Source of the DNA: Actinomycetota bacterium
GTDB taxonomy: Bacteria; Actinomycetota; UBA4738; HRBIN12
Length of the DNA: 64,000 bases
Direction: 5' to 3'
Assembly (NCBI GenBank): GCA_035697485.1
Contig: DASSCU010000017.1
Coordinates: forward strand, 62,001 to 126,000
The notes under the pieces are model-generated. The model was not told the DNA's origin. It did no database searches and worked only from the letters and a program-made list of their open reading frames with translations. The position numbers and the translations under genes are program-made. How positions within the stretch are numbered: position 1 is the first letter of the stretch; every line of letters begins with the position of its first letter. Shown one piece after another: positions 52,270 to 61,978 of this stretch.

Positions 52270-55200
52270 GTGGACGCGCACTCCGAGATCGCGGCGGTGC
52301 CCACGCCGGGTGAGCCACCCGCCGTGATGCAGTCGCTGCTCGAGGTGATCGATCTGCGCGTTGAACTCGAGCGCCGCGACGCCATCGCCGCGTTCGCGAA
52401 GGCGTTCCTGCGCCGGATGTCGCCCGACGAGCTCGAGGCATCGGGCGTCGACGGTCTCTCGGGACTCGTTCTATCGGCGTTCGGATTCGCCGACCGCCGC
52501 GGGGCCCACCCTTCCGCGGTGCGGGTCTTCGATCCCGATCCCGCCACCGACGGGTACGGAACCGTCGGCTCGGTCGTCGAGACGAACACCGACGACTCGC
52601 CGTTCCTCGTCGATTCCGTGCAGGAAGAGCTCCTCGCGAGGGGCCTCGGCGTCCGCCTTCTCCTGCACCCGGTGATCGGCACGATCCGCGACGAGCAGGG
52701 CCGGATCGAGCGCGTGATGTCGGGGCGGGACGCGAGCCATCGAGAGTCGATGATGCACTTCGAGCTCGACCGTCAGCTGGCACCCGATGAAGCCGACGAC
52801 CTCGAACGTCGCGTCACCGCGGTCCTGCACGACGTTCGGCTCGTGGTGCGCGACTTCGAGCCGATGCAGGAACGCGTTCGCCACATGATCGAGCTGGCGC
52901 GCACCGCGGCGGTCCGGTACCCGCCGCAGGAGGTGGGCGAGGCGATCGACTTCCTCGAGTGGCTGGCGCAGCTGAACTTCGTGCTGCTCGGCTACCGCGA
53001 GTACGAGCTGGTCGACATCGACGGCGAGGAGCGGGCCGCGATCCGCGCCGTGCCCGGCAGTGGGCTCGGCATCCTGAGCGACGTGCAGCGCTCGGCCTTC
53101 GCCGACACCACTCGGTTGGCAGACCTCGACGCGGTCGTGCGAGCTCGCATCGAGGGCGGTGACCTCCTCGTCTTCTCGAAGACGAACTCCTACTCCACGG
53201 TGCATCGCCGCGCCCGCATGGACTACATCGGCGTACGCATCGTCAATCCCGAGGGCGTGATCACGGGCGAGGCGAGGCTGATCGGCCTGTTCACCTCGAA
53301 GGCGTACATGGAACCCGCGGCGAAGACGCCGCTGCTGCATCACAAGCTCGAGCAGATCCTCGCCGCCGAGGACCTGATCCCCGGCTCGCACGATTACAAG
53401 GAAGCCGTCGAGCTCTTCGAGTCCTTCCCCAAGGACGAGCTCTTCCAGGCCTCGACCGACGAGCTCCGTCGTCTCGTGATCGGCCTGCTGCAGCTCGAGA
53501 AGCACGGGGGCATCCGCGTGCTAGTCCGGCGCGACCTCTACGGCCGCAGCGTGTCGGTCGTGGTCGCATTGCCGCGCGACCGTTTCAATGCGGCCCTGCG
53601 CAAGCGCTTGCAGCAGTACTTCCTGCAGCAGTTCAACGGGACCACGGTCGACTACCACCTCTCGCTCGGCGAGACCGAATCGGCTCGCATCTTCTTCACG
53701 GTGCACGTGCTTCCGGGCACTCAGATCCCCGACGTGCCCTACGAGCAACTGGAGGCCGAGGTCGAGCGGCTCGCGCGGAGCTGGGACGACGACCTGCGCG
53801 ACGTCCTGACGGAGCGGGTGGGGCCCGAACGAGGTCCGCTCCTCGCCGAGAAGTACTCGCCGCGCTTCCCGAGCTACTACAAAGCGTCGGACGAGTGGGG
53901 CCTGATCGTCGACGACGTGCTCGCGCTCGAGGCGCTCGAGACGAACCCAGACGGATACCTCGTCGGCATCGGCAACGAGAAGAAGGGCGAACGTCTTACC
54001 CGGGTGAAGCTCTACAAGAACGGAGGGAAGGTCGATCTGTCGGCGTTCATGCCGATCCTGGAGGCGCTGGGTCTGCGGGCGGTCGAGGAGATCCCGACCC
54101 ATGTGCTCGGCGAGGGCAAGACCTACATCCACGACTTCGGCGTATTGGACTCGCGCGGCGCCGTGCTCGAACTCGGTAAGGAAGCCGACAACGTCGCCGA
54201 GACGATCTCCGCGGTCTGGCGCGGCGAGGCTGAGTCGGATTCACTGAACCGCCTGGTCACGCTCACCGACCTCGACTGGCGCCATGTGCAGATCCTGCGC
54301 GCGCTCCGCAAGTACCGGATGCGTGTATCCGCCCGCTACACCGAGGAGTATCGCAACGACGCGATGGCCGAGCATGCGCACATCTCTGCTGCGCTGGTCC
54401 GCATGTTCGAGGCGAGGTTCGATCCCGCCCGGGCCGCGACCGATGAGGAGATCGACGAAATCCGGCAGTCGATCCACGCCGACCTGCGCGATGTGCGCTC
54501 CCTCGACCAGGACAACATCCTGCGCAGCCTGCTCGGCACGATCGAGGCGATCGTGCGCACGAACGCCTACGTGCCGGGGCGCACGAGCCTGAGCTTCAAG
54601 CTGCGCTCCGCTCGCGTGCCCGAGATGCCGAAGCCGCATCCCTTGTTCGAGATCTTCGTGTACTCGCCGCACATGGAGGCGATCCATCTGCGCGGCGGGA
54701 TGATCGCGCGGGGCGGCATCCGATGGTCCGATCGCAGGGAGGACTACCGCACCGAGGTGCTGGGCCTGATGAAGGCGCAGAAGGTCAAGAACGCGGTGAT
54801 CGTGCCCGACGGATCGAAGGGCGGCTTCATCCTGCGCCGAACCCCGGCGGCGGTCGAGGAGCTGAAGGCCGAGGTCTCCACGCAGTACGTGACGTTCATG
54901 CGGGGCATGCTCGACATCACCGACAACCTGGTCGATGGCACGGCCGTGCACCCCCAGCACGTCCGCATCCACGATGGCGACGACCCCTATCTCGTGGTCG
55001 CGGCCGACAAGGGCACCGCCACCTTCAGCGACACGGCGAACGCCATCAGCCTCGACTACGGGTTCTGGCTCGGAGACGCGTTCGCGAGCGGTGGCTCGCA
55101 GGGGTACGACCACAAGGCGCTGGGTATCACCGCCCGCGGTGCCTGGGAGTCGGTGAAGCGGCACTTCCGCGAGATCGGCATCGACGTGATGAACGAGCCC

Positions 55201-57102
55201 TTCACCGTTGTCGGCGTCGGCGACATGTCGGGCGACGTCTTCGGGAACGGGATGCTCTACACACCGCAGATCAAGCTCGTCTGCGCGTTCGACCACCGTC
55301 ACGTCTTCATCGATCCAGACCCCGACCCCGCGATCTCGTTCGCCGAACGTCAGCGCCTGTTCACCACGCCGGGATCGACGTGGGCCGATTACGACCGGAC
55401 GCTGATGTCCGCCGGCGCCGACGTGCTGGATCGCAGCGCCAAGAGCGTCACCCTCTCGCCCGAGGCCAGGAAGGCGCTCGGGATCGGGGAGGACATGCCC
55501 GCGAACATGACGCCCGCCGAGGCGATCCATCACGCCTTGCAGGCGCCCGTCGACCTTCTCTGGAACGGTGGCATCGGCACTTACGTCAAGGCGACGGGTG
55601 AGGGTCACACGGAGGTCGGCGACCGCGCCAACGATCCGGTCCGCACGAACGGTGACGAGGTCCGCGCCCGGGTGGTGGGTGAGGGCGGCAACCTCGGGTT
55701 CACGCAGCGTGGACGGATCGAATACGCGGCCGCCGGCGGGCGCATCAACACCGACTTCATCGACAACTCGGCGGGCGTCGACACGTCGGACCACGAGGTG
55801 AACATCAAGATCCTGCTGGGCCTCGCCGTGCAGCGTGGGGAGCTGATGCTCGACGGGCGCAACGAGCTGCTGCTGGCCTGTGCCGAAGACGTCGTCGCCC
55901 ACGTGCTCTACGACAACTACCAGCAGGCCCAGATCCTCTCCCAGGAGGTCGAGGTCAGCGCCCAGCGGGTCGAGGCGTACGAGGATCTGATGCAGCAGCT
56001 CGAGGCAGGCGAAGGCGAGCTCGAGCGTGACGTCGAGTTCCTGCCTTCGTCCGAGGAGATGATCGAGCGCCGCGCCGCCGGCCAGGGACTGATGCGCCCG
56101 GAGCTCGCCGTGCTCCTCGCATACGCGAAGCGGTCGATCTTCGCCGCGTTGATCGACTCTGATCTCCCGGATTCGCCCTACCTGGCCCAGGATCTGCGGG
56201 CGTACTTCCCGGACGAGATCGTCGAGCGGTTCGGGCACCTGGTCGAGCAGCATCCGCTCCGCCGCGAGCTGATCGCCACGATCGCGGCGAACGATGTGGT
56301 CAACTCGCAGGGCATCACGTTCGTCTCGCGCATGGTGACCGAGACGGGCGCGAGCCCGTCCGAGATCGTGCGGGCATTCCGGATCGCGCGCGACGTGACC
56401 GGGGCGGTGCAACGGTGGGCCGACGTCGAGGCGCTCGACGGGGTGATCGACCCCGAGATCCAGAACGAGCTCATGACCGGCGTCGACTGGCTGGTGGAAA
56501 CGTCGTCACGCTGGTACCTGGTGCACGCGACCGGCCGGCATATCGCCGAGGCTGTCGAGGATGCGCATGCGTCGTTCGAGGAGCTGTCGGGCGTGATCGA
56601 CCAGATCGGGCCCGAGGCGTGGCGCGAGGAGCACGACCACTCCGCCCGGCGGCTCGAGGCCGAGGGCGTGCCTGCGGCGCTCGCCCGCCGCCACGCGTTC
56701 CAGGCGGAGCTGGTCCACGGGCCAGACATCATCACGGTCTCGCACGCGACCGGCCGCACCGTGCTCGAGGTGGCTCGGGCGTTCTTCCTGCTGGGTGAGC
56801 GGCTGCAGCTCGACTGGCTCGAGAAGCAGGTCGAGGCGATGCCAGGGGGATCCCGCTGGCAGCGGTGGGCGCTGCAGTCGATGGAGGACGACCTCTTCAC
56901 GCTGCGCCGGAGCCTCGCCGAGACGGTGCTCGACGAGTGCGGCGGTCTGCCGATCGACGAAGCGGTAGAGAAGTTCCTGGAGACGCGCGACGACGCCTTC
57001 ACGCGGCTGCAGCGATTCATGCGCAGCCTCGCGGTCGACGGCATGGGTGACCTCGCCCAGCTCACGGTGGCGCTGCGTCAGATCCGTTCGCTGATCGGCT
57101 GA
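52270..57102 (+). CDS. gdh: NAD-specific glutamate dehydrogenase, large (180-kDa) type
   Basis: A 1,610-residue catabolic glutamate dehydrogenase of the L_180 class found in actinobacteria and proteobacteria. The N-terminal 700 residues are ACT-like and regulatory. The catalytic core is at about 790-1250, with RGGMIARGGIRWSDRREDYR and VKNAVIVPDGSKGGFIL (substrate Lys), and the Rossmann motif VGVGDMSGDVFGNGML near 980. The C-terminal helical region (1250-1610) completes the class. GTG 52270 is the start. With gltB reduced to a remnant and amtB present, this enzyme may carry much of the ammonium-glutamate interconversion, but NAD-GDHs of this type usually degrade glutamate. Confidence 0.95.
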   Translation: MDAHSEIAAVPTPGEPPAVMQSLLEVIDLRVELERRDAIAAFAKAFLRRMSPDELEASGVDGLSGLVLSAFGFADRRGAHPSAVRVFDPDPATDGYGTVGSVVETNTDDSPFLVDSVQEELLARGLGVRLLLHPVIGTIRDEQGRIERVMSGRDASHRESMMHFELDRQLAPDEADDLERRVTAVLHDVRLVVRDFEPMQERVRHMIELARTAAVRYPPQEVGEAIDFLEWLAQLNFVLLGYREYELVDIDGEERAAIRAVPGSGLGILSDVQRSAFADTTRLADLDAVVRARIEGGDLLVFSKTNSYSTVHRRARMDYIGVRIVNPEGVITGEARLIGLFTSKAYMEPAAKTPLLHHKLEQILAAEDLIPGSHDYKEAVELFESFPKDELFQASTDELRRLVIGLLQLEKHGGIRVLVRRDLYGRSVSVVVALPRDRFNAALRKRLQQYFLQQFNGTTVDYHLSLGETESARIFFTVHVLPGTQIPDVPYEQLEAEVERLARSWDDDLRDVLTERVGPERGPLLAEKYSPRFPSYYKASDEWGLIVDDVLALEALETNPDGYLVGIGNEKKGERLTRVKLYKNGGKVDLSAFMPILEALGLRAVEEIPTHVLGEGKTYIHDFGVLDSRGAVLELGKEADNVAETISAVWRGEAESDSLNRLVTLTDLDWRHVQILRALRKYRMRVSARYTEEYRNDAMAEHAHISAALVRMFEARFDPARAATDEEIDEIRQSIHADLRDVRSLDQDNILRSLLGTIEAIVRTNAYVPGRTSLSFKLRSARVPEMPKPHPLFEIFVYSPHMEAIHLRGGMIARGGIRWSDRREDYRTEVLGLMKAQKVKNAVIVPDGSKGGFILRRTPAAVEELKAEVSTQYVTFMRGMLDITDNLVDGTAVHPQHVRIHDGDDPYLVVAADKGTATFSDTANAISLDYGFWLGDAFASGGSQGYDHKALGITARGAWESVKRHFREIGIDVMNEPFTVVGVGDMSGDVFGNGMLYTPQIKLVCAFDHRHVFIDPDPDPAISFAERQRLFTTPGSTWADYDRTLMSAGADVLDRSAKSVTLSPEARKALGIGEDMPANMTPAEAIHHALQAPVDLLWNGGIGTYVKATGEGHTEVGDRANDPVRTNGDEVRARVVGEGGNLGFTQRGRIEYAAAGGRINTDFIDNSAGVDTSDHEVNIKILLGLAVQRGELMLDGRNELLLACAEDVVAHVLYDNYQQAQILSQEVEVSAQRVEAYEDLMQQLEAGEGELERDVEFLPSSEEMIERRAAGQGLMRPELAVLLAYAKRSIFAALIDSDLPDSPYLAQDLRAYFPDEIVERFGHLVEQHPLRRELIATIAANDVVNSQGITFVSRMVTETGASPSEIVRAFRIARDVTGAVQRWADVEALDGVIDPEIQNELMTGVDWLVETSSRWYLVHATGRHIAEAVEDAHASFEELSGVIDQIGPEAWREEHDHSARRLEAEGVPAALARRHAFQAELVHGPDIITVSHATGRTVLEVARAFFLLGERLQLDWLEKQVEAMPGGSRWQRWALQSMEDDLFTLRRSLAETVLDECGGLPIDEAVEKFLETRDDAFTRLQRFMRSLAVDGMGDLAQLTVALRQIRSLIG

Positions 57103-57142
57103 GCGGGCTCGTCCTTCGGAGCACCTCGCGGCGCCGGAGCTC

Positions 57143-57592
57143 TCAGCCGCCGTAGAACATCACGGTGACCCAGGTGTGGCCTCCCTGGCTCACCACACCG
57201 ATCCCTGCGTGAGAAAAACCGCTCCGCAGGATGTTGCCGCGGTGCCCGGAGCTCCGCATGAAGAGCTTGTGCGCGCGGCGCACCGTGCCCGCCATGCCGA
57301 CGTTCTCGCCCCAGACCGAGGGATGCCAGCGCCTGACGAGCCGGTACAGGTTCGCGGTGTGGTAGACGGTGTTTCGCTCCGCCATGCGACGAGAATGACC
57401 CTGCGCGCCCTTCGACAGGCGCCAGTTCAGCTCGAGGGGGCGCAGCCCGTTGTTGCGGCGCGCCGAGTTCGTGAGCGCGAGCATCTTGCGCCGCAACTCC
57501 TTCGGGGAGGTCGCCCCCGAGGTCATGGGAACGGCCGCCACGAGCACGGCAGCGAGCACGATGCTGGTTAGGAAGGTCTTCGCACCCCTCAT
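57143..57592 (-). CDS. CAP-domain (SCP/YkwD) secreted protein
   Basis: A 149-residue secreted protein with a signal peptide (KTFLTSIVLAAVLVAAVPMT) and one CAP domain: LTNSARRNNGLRPLELNWRL, MAERNTVYHTANLY, SVWGENVG and SSGHRGNILRSGFSHAGIGV. The two His in this set (HTANLY, GHRGN) lie in the family's cavity. Function of bacterial CAP proteins is mostly unknown. Confidence 0.9.
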   Translation of the reverse strand: MRGAKTFLTSIVLAAVLVAAVPMTSGATSPKELRRKMLALTNSARRNNGLRPLELNWRLSKGAQGHSRRMAERNTVYHTANLYRLVRRWHPSVWGENVGMAGTVRRAHKLFMRSSGHRGNILRSGFSHAGIGVVSQGGHTWVTVMFYGG

Positions 57593-57722
57593 GCGATCGC
57601 ACGACCCTAGCGAGGCCCACCCACCTCGTCATCCATTTTCGTTGCCCTGAAGCGGAACTTCGGGCCGAGGTTTCCTGTGCGGCAGAGGAAACGGTTTCTA
57701 GAGAAATATCGCGGGTCGAGCG
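57593..57722. other. Short intergenic region with a small hairpin
   Basis: Between the CAP gene start and the MBL gene end. GTTTCC (57670-57675) can pair with GGAAAC (57687-57692), and CCCTGAAG/CTTCGGG forms a second weak stem. It may serve as the MBL terminator or the CAP leader; I see no riboswitch. Confidence 0.3.
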
Positions 57723-58601
57723 TCAGATCGGCAGCCAGGTCGCCAGGCCGTCGTTCCCCGCGCCGACGCGCCCGTACGCCTGGGCGAAATGGGTAGGGGA
57801 GAGCGTGGTTGCGGGGTGGGAGAGAAGCTCGGCGAGCACGGCGCGCCGCGTCGCGGCCGCCTGCGGCGGGATCACATCGGTTCCGGAAGGCCAGTCGGGG
57901 TGGGGGATCTGGATCGGGTGGTTGAACGTGTCGGCAGTGATGATCGCTCGTGCGCCGCGTGACCGGAGCCGCACGATCTGATGCCCGGGCGTGTGTCCTG
58001 GTGCCAGGTGCACCTCGATCCCGTCCGCGATCACGTGGTCGCCGTCGAGCAACGTCAGCTGTCCGGCACGCTCGAGCGGGCGGAGCAGCAACATGTCGAT
58101 CACCCGGTCCTCCTCGTCCGCGCGCGCCTGCTCGCTCTGCCACTCGCGGTCGGCCCGCTGGAGCAGATAGGTCGCGCGTGGGAAGGCGGGCACCGGCTCG
58201 ATGTCGTCCCCGTCGGGGAAGATCACCGTGCCGCCGAGGTGGTCGTCGTGCACGTGGCTGAGCACGACCGTGTCGATCGCGTCGGGCGGGGTGCCCGTCT
58301 CCCGGAGCGCATCGAGCAGCTGACCGGGCGCGCCGAACCACTCAGGACCCGGAGCGCCGCGGGCGCCGAGGCCGGTGTCGACCAGCGCTACCCCCCCGGG
58401 GTGCCGGACGAGCCACGCCCGGACGTGTAGGCGCCAGGCGCCCGCCCCTCCGTAGACCCCTGGCGCGCGGTCACGGAACGACTCGAGCGCCTCACGAGGC
58501 ACGTCGGGGAACGAGTCCGCCATCGGTCCCGTCAGGTCGCCCACCCCGTCGAGCAGAGCGAGTACTTCGATGTGTCCGACGGTGAGCGGGGTGGCGAGCA
58601 T
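57723..58601 (-). CDS. MBL-fold metallo-hydrolase
   Basis: A 292-residue metallo-beta-lactamase-fold hydrolase. Metal ligands are HVHDDH (His116, His118, Asp120, His121), His in LAPGHTPGHQ, and Asp in ITADTFNHP, with a C-terminal His in SPTHFAQAY. The spacing matches the quorum-quenching/lactonase-like branch rather than true beta-lactamases. Substrate unknown. Confidence 0.85.
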   Translation of the reverse strand: MLATPLTVGHIEVLALLDGVGDLTGPMADSFPDVPREALESFRDRAPGVYGGAGAWRLHVRAWLVRHPGGVALVDTGLGARGAPGPEWFGAPGQLLDALRETGTPPDAIDTVVLSHVHDDHLGGTVIFPDGDDIEPVPAFPRATYLLQRADREWQSEQARADEEDRVIDMLLLRPLERAGQLTLLDGDHVIADGIEVHLAPGHTPGHQIVRLRSRGARAIITADTFNHPIQIPHPDWPSGTDVIPPQAAATRRAVLAELLSHPATTLSPTHFAQAYGRVGAGNDGLATWLPI

Positions 58602-58699
58602 CGGCCAGCGAGTCTATCCGTGTCGCGCGGTCCGTATGCGTGAGTGCGCGACGAGGGACCGTTAGTCTCGGGCCGAGAGGAACCGATCGGAGGACCCGG

Positions 58700-59599
58700 A
58701 TGAGGACCGCTCGTGCATCGATCCGAAGCGCCGCCCTATTGGCCGGGCTCACCCTGCTGCTCGCGGGGTGCCTCAAGCTCGACATGGCCCTCACGATCTC
58801 GCCCGACGACACGGTCGACGGCGAGATGGTCTTCGCGGTCAACAAGGAGCTGCTCGAGCTGACGGGGCAGAACGTGGACGACCTGTTGGGCGACACGGCC
58901 GTGCCCGACGACGTGCCGGGCGCCACGCAGGAACCGTACGAGGACGATCGTTTCGTCGGCACTCGCGTGCTGTTCGAGGACGTCGCGCTCCAGGACATCC
59001 AGGAAGGCTCCGGTCCCGATGCCCTCTCGATCGAACGCACGGGCGACACGTACGAGGTCAACGGCGTGATGGACCTCACCACCGACAGCGCGGAGCTGCA
59101 GGGCAACCCGTTCGAGGACCAGATCAGCGAGGCGTTCGACACGGCGGAGCTCCGAATCGCGATCACGTTCCCGGGAGAAGTCCTCGAGACCAACGGCCAG
59201 GTCGACGGAACCACGGTGACGTGGGAGCCGGTGTTCGGCGAGCGCACCGAGCTGCGGGCGGTGGCGTCCGCGTCGGGTGACGTCGCAGGCGGCGACGAGC
59301 CCGGCCAGGGGGCCTCGGGTGAGCAGGCCGGGGCCACGGAGGAAGGTGGGTTCGGTGCGAACGCGTGGTTGTACGCGATCCTCGGACTGGTGATCGTCGG
59401 CGCCGTCGTCGGCCTGTTCGTCATGATGCGGCGACACCGCGCCGACGCCGGCCCGGCGCCGGGTGCGCCTGAGGACGTCGTGACGGCCCCGCTGCCGTCC
59501 ACCGCGCCCGCGCCGCCGGCGACCCCCGCGCCTCCGCCCCCGCCACCGGCCCCGGCCGAATCCTCCTCGGACGGGCCAGGAGACGAGCCCGCCCGCTAG
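58700..59599 (+). CDS. LppM-like lipoprotein with C-terminal membrane helix
   Basis: A 299-residue protein. The lipobox LLAGC gives Cys24 after a hydrophobic start. The LppM domain (DUF3153 type) begins LKLDMALTISPDDTVDGEMV and ends near residue 190, and a helix (WLYAILGLVIVGAVVGLFVM) with a Pro-rich cytoplasmic tail follows. In mycobacteria LppM influences phagocytosis, but here only the fold is inferred. ATG 58700 has GGAGGA upstream. Confidence 0.82.
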   Translation: MRTARASIRSAALLAGLTLLLAGCLKLDMALTISPDDTVDGEMVFAVNKELLELTGQNVDDLLGDTAVPDDVPGATQEPYEDDRFVGTRVLFEDVALQDIQEGSGPDALSIERTGDTYEVNGVMDLTTDSAELQGNPFEDQISEAFDTAELRIAITFPGEVLETNGQVDGTTVTWEPVFGERTELRAVASASGDVAGGDEPGQGASGEQAGATEEGGFGANAWLYAILGLVIVGAVVGLFVMMRRHRADAGPAPGAPEDVVTAPLPSTAPAPPATPAPPPPPPAPAESSSDGPGDEPAR

Positions 59600-59698
59600 C
59601 CGAGACCGCTCGACCGGGCCGGCGGGGTCGCGCGTTCGTCGCGAGGGCCGCAGCCGCATACGATATGGCCTGCCAACCTCGAGCGCGAAGGGAGTTCC

Positions 59699-61978
59699 GT
59701 GGCCTCCACCGACATCGCACCGACGCCGGATGTGTTCGTCCGCCAGGACGGGAAGGAGAAGGTCACCGGCTCCGGCCGCTATACGGCGGACCTGACGTTG
59801 ACGGGCCAGGCCTTCGCGAAGTTCCGCTACGCCGACCACCCGCACGCCCGCATCCTGTCGATCGACACCTCGAAGGCCGAGGCGCTACCGGGCGTGGTCG
59901 CGGTGGTCACGCAGGAGCACCTTCCCGACGTACGCTTCGGCGGGTTCGTGCAGGACCGCACGCTCTTCGCGAAGGACATCGTGCGCTTCGAGGGGGAGAT
60001 CGTCGCCGGCGTCGCCGCGCTCACCGAAGACATCGCGGTCCAGGCCGCCAGGCTGATCGAGGTCGAGTACGAACCGTTGCCCGCGGTGAGCGACTTCGTC
60101 GCGGCCATGGATCCCTCGGCCCCGCTGATCCATCCCGATCTCGCTACCTACGAGAAGGACGAGAACGTCGTCGCCGACGGCAACACGATGGCGTACTCCA
60201 CGATCGTGAAGGGCGATGCCGACGCCGCGATGGGCGAGGCCGACGTCGTGGTGAAGGGCCGGTACGTCTCCGACGCCTCGCAGGGCGTGCCGATCGAGCC
60301 TCGCGCCGTGGTCGCGCAATGGCAGGGCGACGAGGTGACGATCTGGTCTTCGACGCAGGTGCCGTACGCGGCTCGGTCGGGCGTCGCTCAGACCTTGCAG
60401 CTCCCCGAGGCGAACGTCCGCATCGTGGTGCCGCTGCTCGGCGGCGGCTTCGGTGCGAAGTGCGACCTGCACTTCGAGGCGCAGGTCGCCGCGCTGGCCC
60501 GGGCGGCGCGGCGTCCGGTGAAGCTGGTCTTCAGCCGCCGCGAGGAGTTCGTCGCGATCGCGCAGCGGCGCGAAGGCATCGTGATGGAGTTCGAGACCGG
60601 TGTGACGCGCGACGGGCGCCTGGTTGCCCGGAAGGCATCGCTCGTGCTCGACAAGGGCGCCTACTGCGGCGAAGGAGGCTTCCTCGGGCAGATGGCGGCG
60701 ATGCACGCGTGCGGTCCGTACGTGATCGACCATGTCTTCGTCGAGGCGCACCTGAACTACACGAACAACCAGCCTTCGGGCTCGGTCCGCGCCCCGACGG
60801 CGCCGCAGGTGTGCTGGGGGCTCGAGCAGCACATGGACGAGGTGGCGCGCGCGATCGACATGGACCCCGTCGAGCTGCGCCGCCGCACGCTGATCGAGCA
60901 GGGCGCTGAGGGCCCGACGCGCCAGGTCTTCGAGGAGATCGGCATGAAGCAGACCCTCGAGCGTGCGGTCGAGATGATCGGGTACGGCCAGGAGCTGCCC
61001 GAGGACGAGGCGATCGGCGTCGCCGTCGGCTGGTGGCCGTGCATGCCGGCTCCGTCCGGGGCGTACATCCACATCAACGGCGACGGCAGCGGCACGATCG
61101 TGACCGGTGCGCAGGAGAACGGGAGCGGCGCCGTCATGGCGATGCCGATGTTCGTCGCCGAGGAGCTCGGAATGAACCCCGAGGACTTCACGATCCTCTA
61201 CCAGGACACGGCCGCCGCGAACTGGGACATGGGCTCATGCGGCTCGCAGACCACGTTCAACAGCGGCCGCGCGGTCCTCGGCGCCGCGGCCGACGTGCGC
61301 GAGCAGCTGCTCGACGCGGCCGCCGAGGAGCTCGAGGCCGATCGCGAGGACCTGGAGCTCGTCGACGGAAGCGTCCGCGTCAAGGGTTCGCCCGACCGCT
61401 CGGTGTCGATCGGTGATCTCGCGGGGGCCGGGACGATCCACGGCAAGGGCTCCGGTGAGGTGCCCGACGCGCCCGCCGGTGACACCGGCGGTTGCGTGGG
61501 CCGGCTCGGCAACGAGACGTTCCTCGCCCCGCAGCTGATCACCCAGGCGGCGCATGTGAAGGTCGATCGCGCCACCGGCGTGGTTCGGGTCCTCAAGGTC
61601 GCGGCGGCGCACGATTCCGGGGTGATCCTCAACCGCAGGGGGGCAGACGGCCAGGTCACCGGCGGGATCGTGATGGGCGTCGGCCTCGCGTTGAGCGAGG
61701 GCACTCAGCTCGACGAGGAAGGCCGGCAGAGGAATCCCGCCCTGCTCGACTACAAGCTCGTCACGTGCGCCGATGCGCCCGAGATCGAGGTCGACTGGGT
61801 CCAGATCGCGGCCAAGGGCGCCGGCCCCCGGGGCTCGAAGGGGGTGGGGGAGCCGCCGCAGGTCCCCACGGCCGCCGCAATCGCGAACGCGATCACGAAG
61901 GCGCTTGGCACGCAGGTGCGACGGTTGCCGATGACCCCCGAGCGGGTCTGGGAGGCAGAGCGGCAGGTGGGGGCGTGA
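59699..61978 (+). CDS. Molybdenum hydroxylase large subunit (xanthine dehydrogenase/CoxL superfamily)
   Basis: A 759-residue molybdopterin-cytosine-dinucleotide-type catalytic subunit. Motifs: GSGRYTADLTLTGQAFAKF, LLGGGFGAKCDLHFEAQ (cofactor contact), NQPSGSVRAPTAPQ (the conserved Arg region), and the catalytic Glu in KGVGEPPQVPTAA near residue 716. There is no AYxCSFR loop of true CO dehydrogenase, so it is not a CoxL form I. Substrate is probably an N-heterocycle or aldehyde. GTG start; stop overlaps the FAD subunit gene (GTGA). Confidence 0.92.
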   Translation: MASTDIAPTPDVFVRQDGKEKVTGSGRYTADLTLTGQAFAKFRYADHPHARILSIDTSKAEALPGVVAVVTQEHLPDVRFGGFVQDRTLFAKDIVRFEGEIVAGVAALTEDIAVQAARLIEVEYEPLPAVSDFVAAMDPSAPLIHPDLATYEKDENVVADGNTMAYSTIVKGDADAAMGEADVVVKGRYVSDASQGVPIEPRAVVAQWQGDEVTIWSSTQVPYAARSGVAQTLQLPEANVRIVVPLLGGGFGAKCDLHFEAQVAALARAARRPVKLVFSRREEFVAIAQRREGIVMEFETGVTRDGRLVARKASLVLDKGAYCGEGGFLGQMAAMHACGPYVIDHVFVEAHLNYTNNQPSGSVRAPTAPQVCWGLEQHMDEVARAIDMDPVELRRRTLIEQGAEGPTRQVFEEIGMKQTLERAVEMIGYGQELPEDEAIGVAVGWWPCMPAPSGAYIHINGDGSGTIVTGAQENGSGAVMAMPMFVAEELGMNPEDFTILYQDTAAANWDMGSCGSQTTFNSGRAVLGAAADVREQLLDAAAEELEADREDLELVDGSVRVKGSPDRSVSIGDLAGAGTIHGKGSGEVPDAPAGDTGGCVGRLGNETFLAPQLITQAAHVKVDRATGVVRVLKVAAAHDSGVILNRRGADGQVTGGIVMGVGLALSEGTQLDEEGRQRNPALLDYKLVTCADAPEIEVDWVQIAAKGAGPRGSKGVGEPPQVPTAAAIANAITKALGTQVRRLPMTPERVWEAERQVGA

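Noticed and set aside
54241-56412. A 723-codon open frame antisense to the glutamate dehydrogenase gene
   Set aside because: Shadow of the GDH coding sequence; no family resemblance.
57593-57722. Possible riboswitch upstream of the CAP-domain gene
   Set aside because: Only two small hairpins are visible; none of the conserved core elements of c-di-AMP or other known riboswitches can be found.
57723-58601. Beta-lactam resistance enzyme
   Set aside because: The MBL-fold ligand spacing fits lactonase-like hydrolases, and no signal peptide is present.
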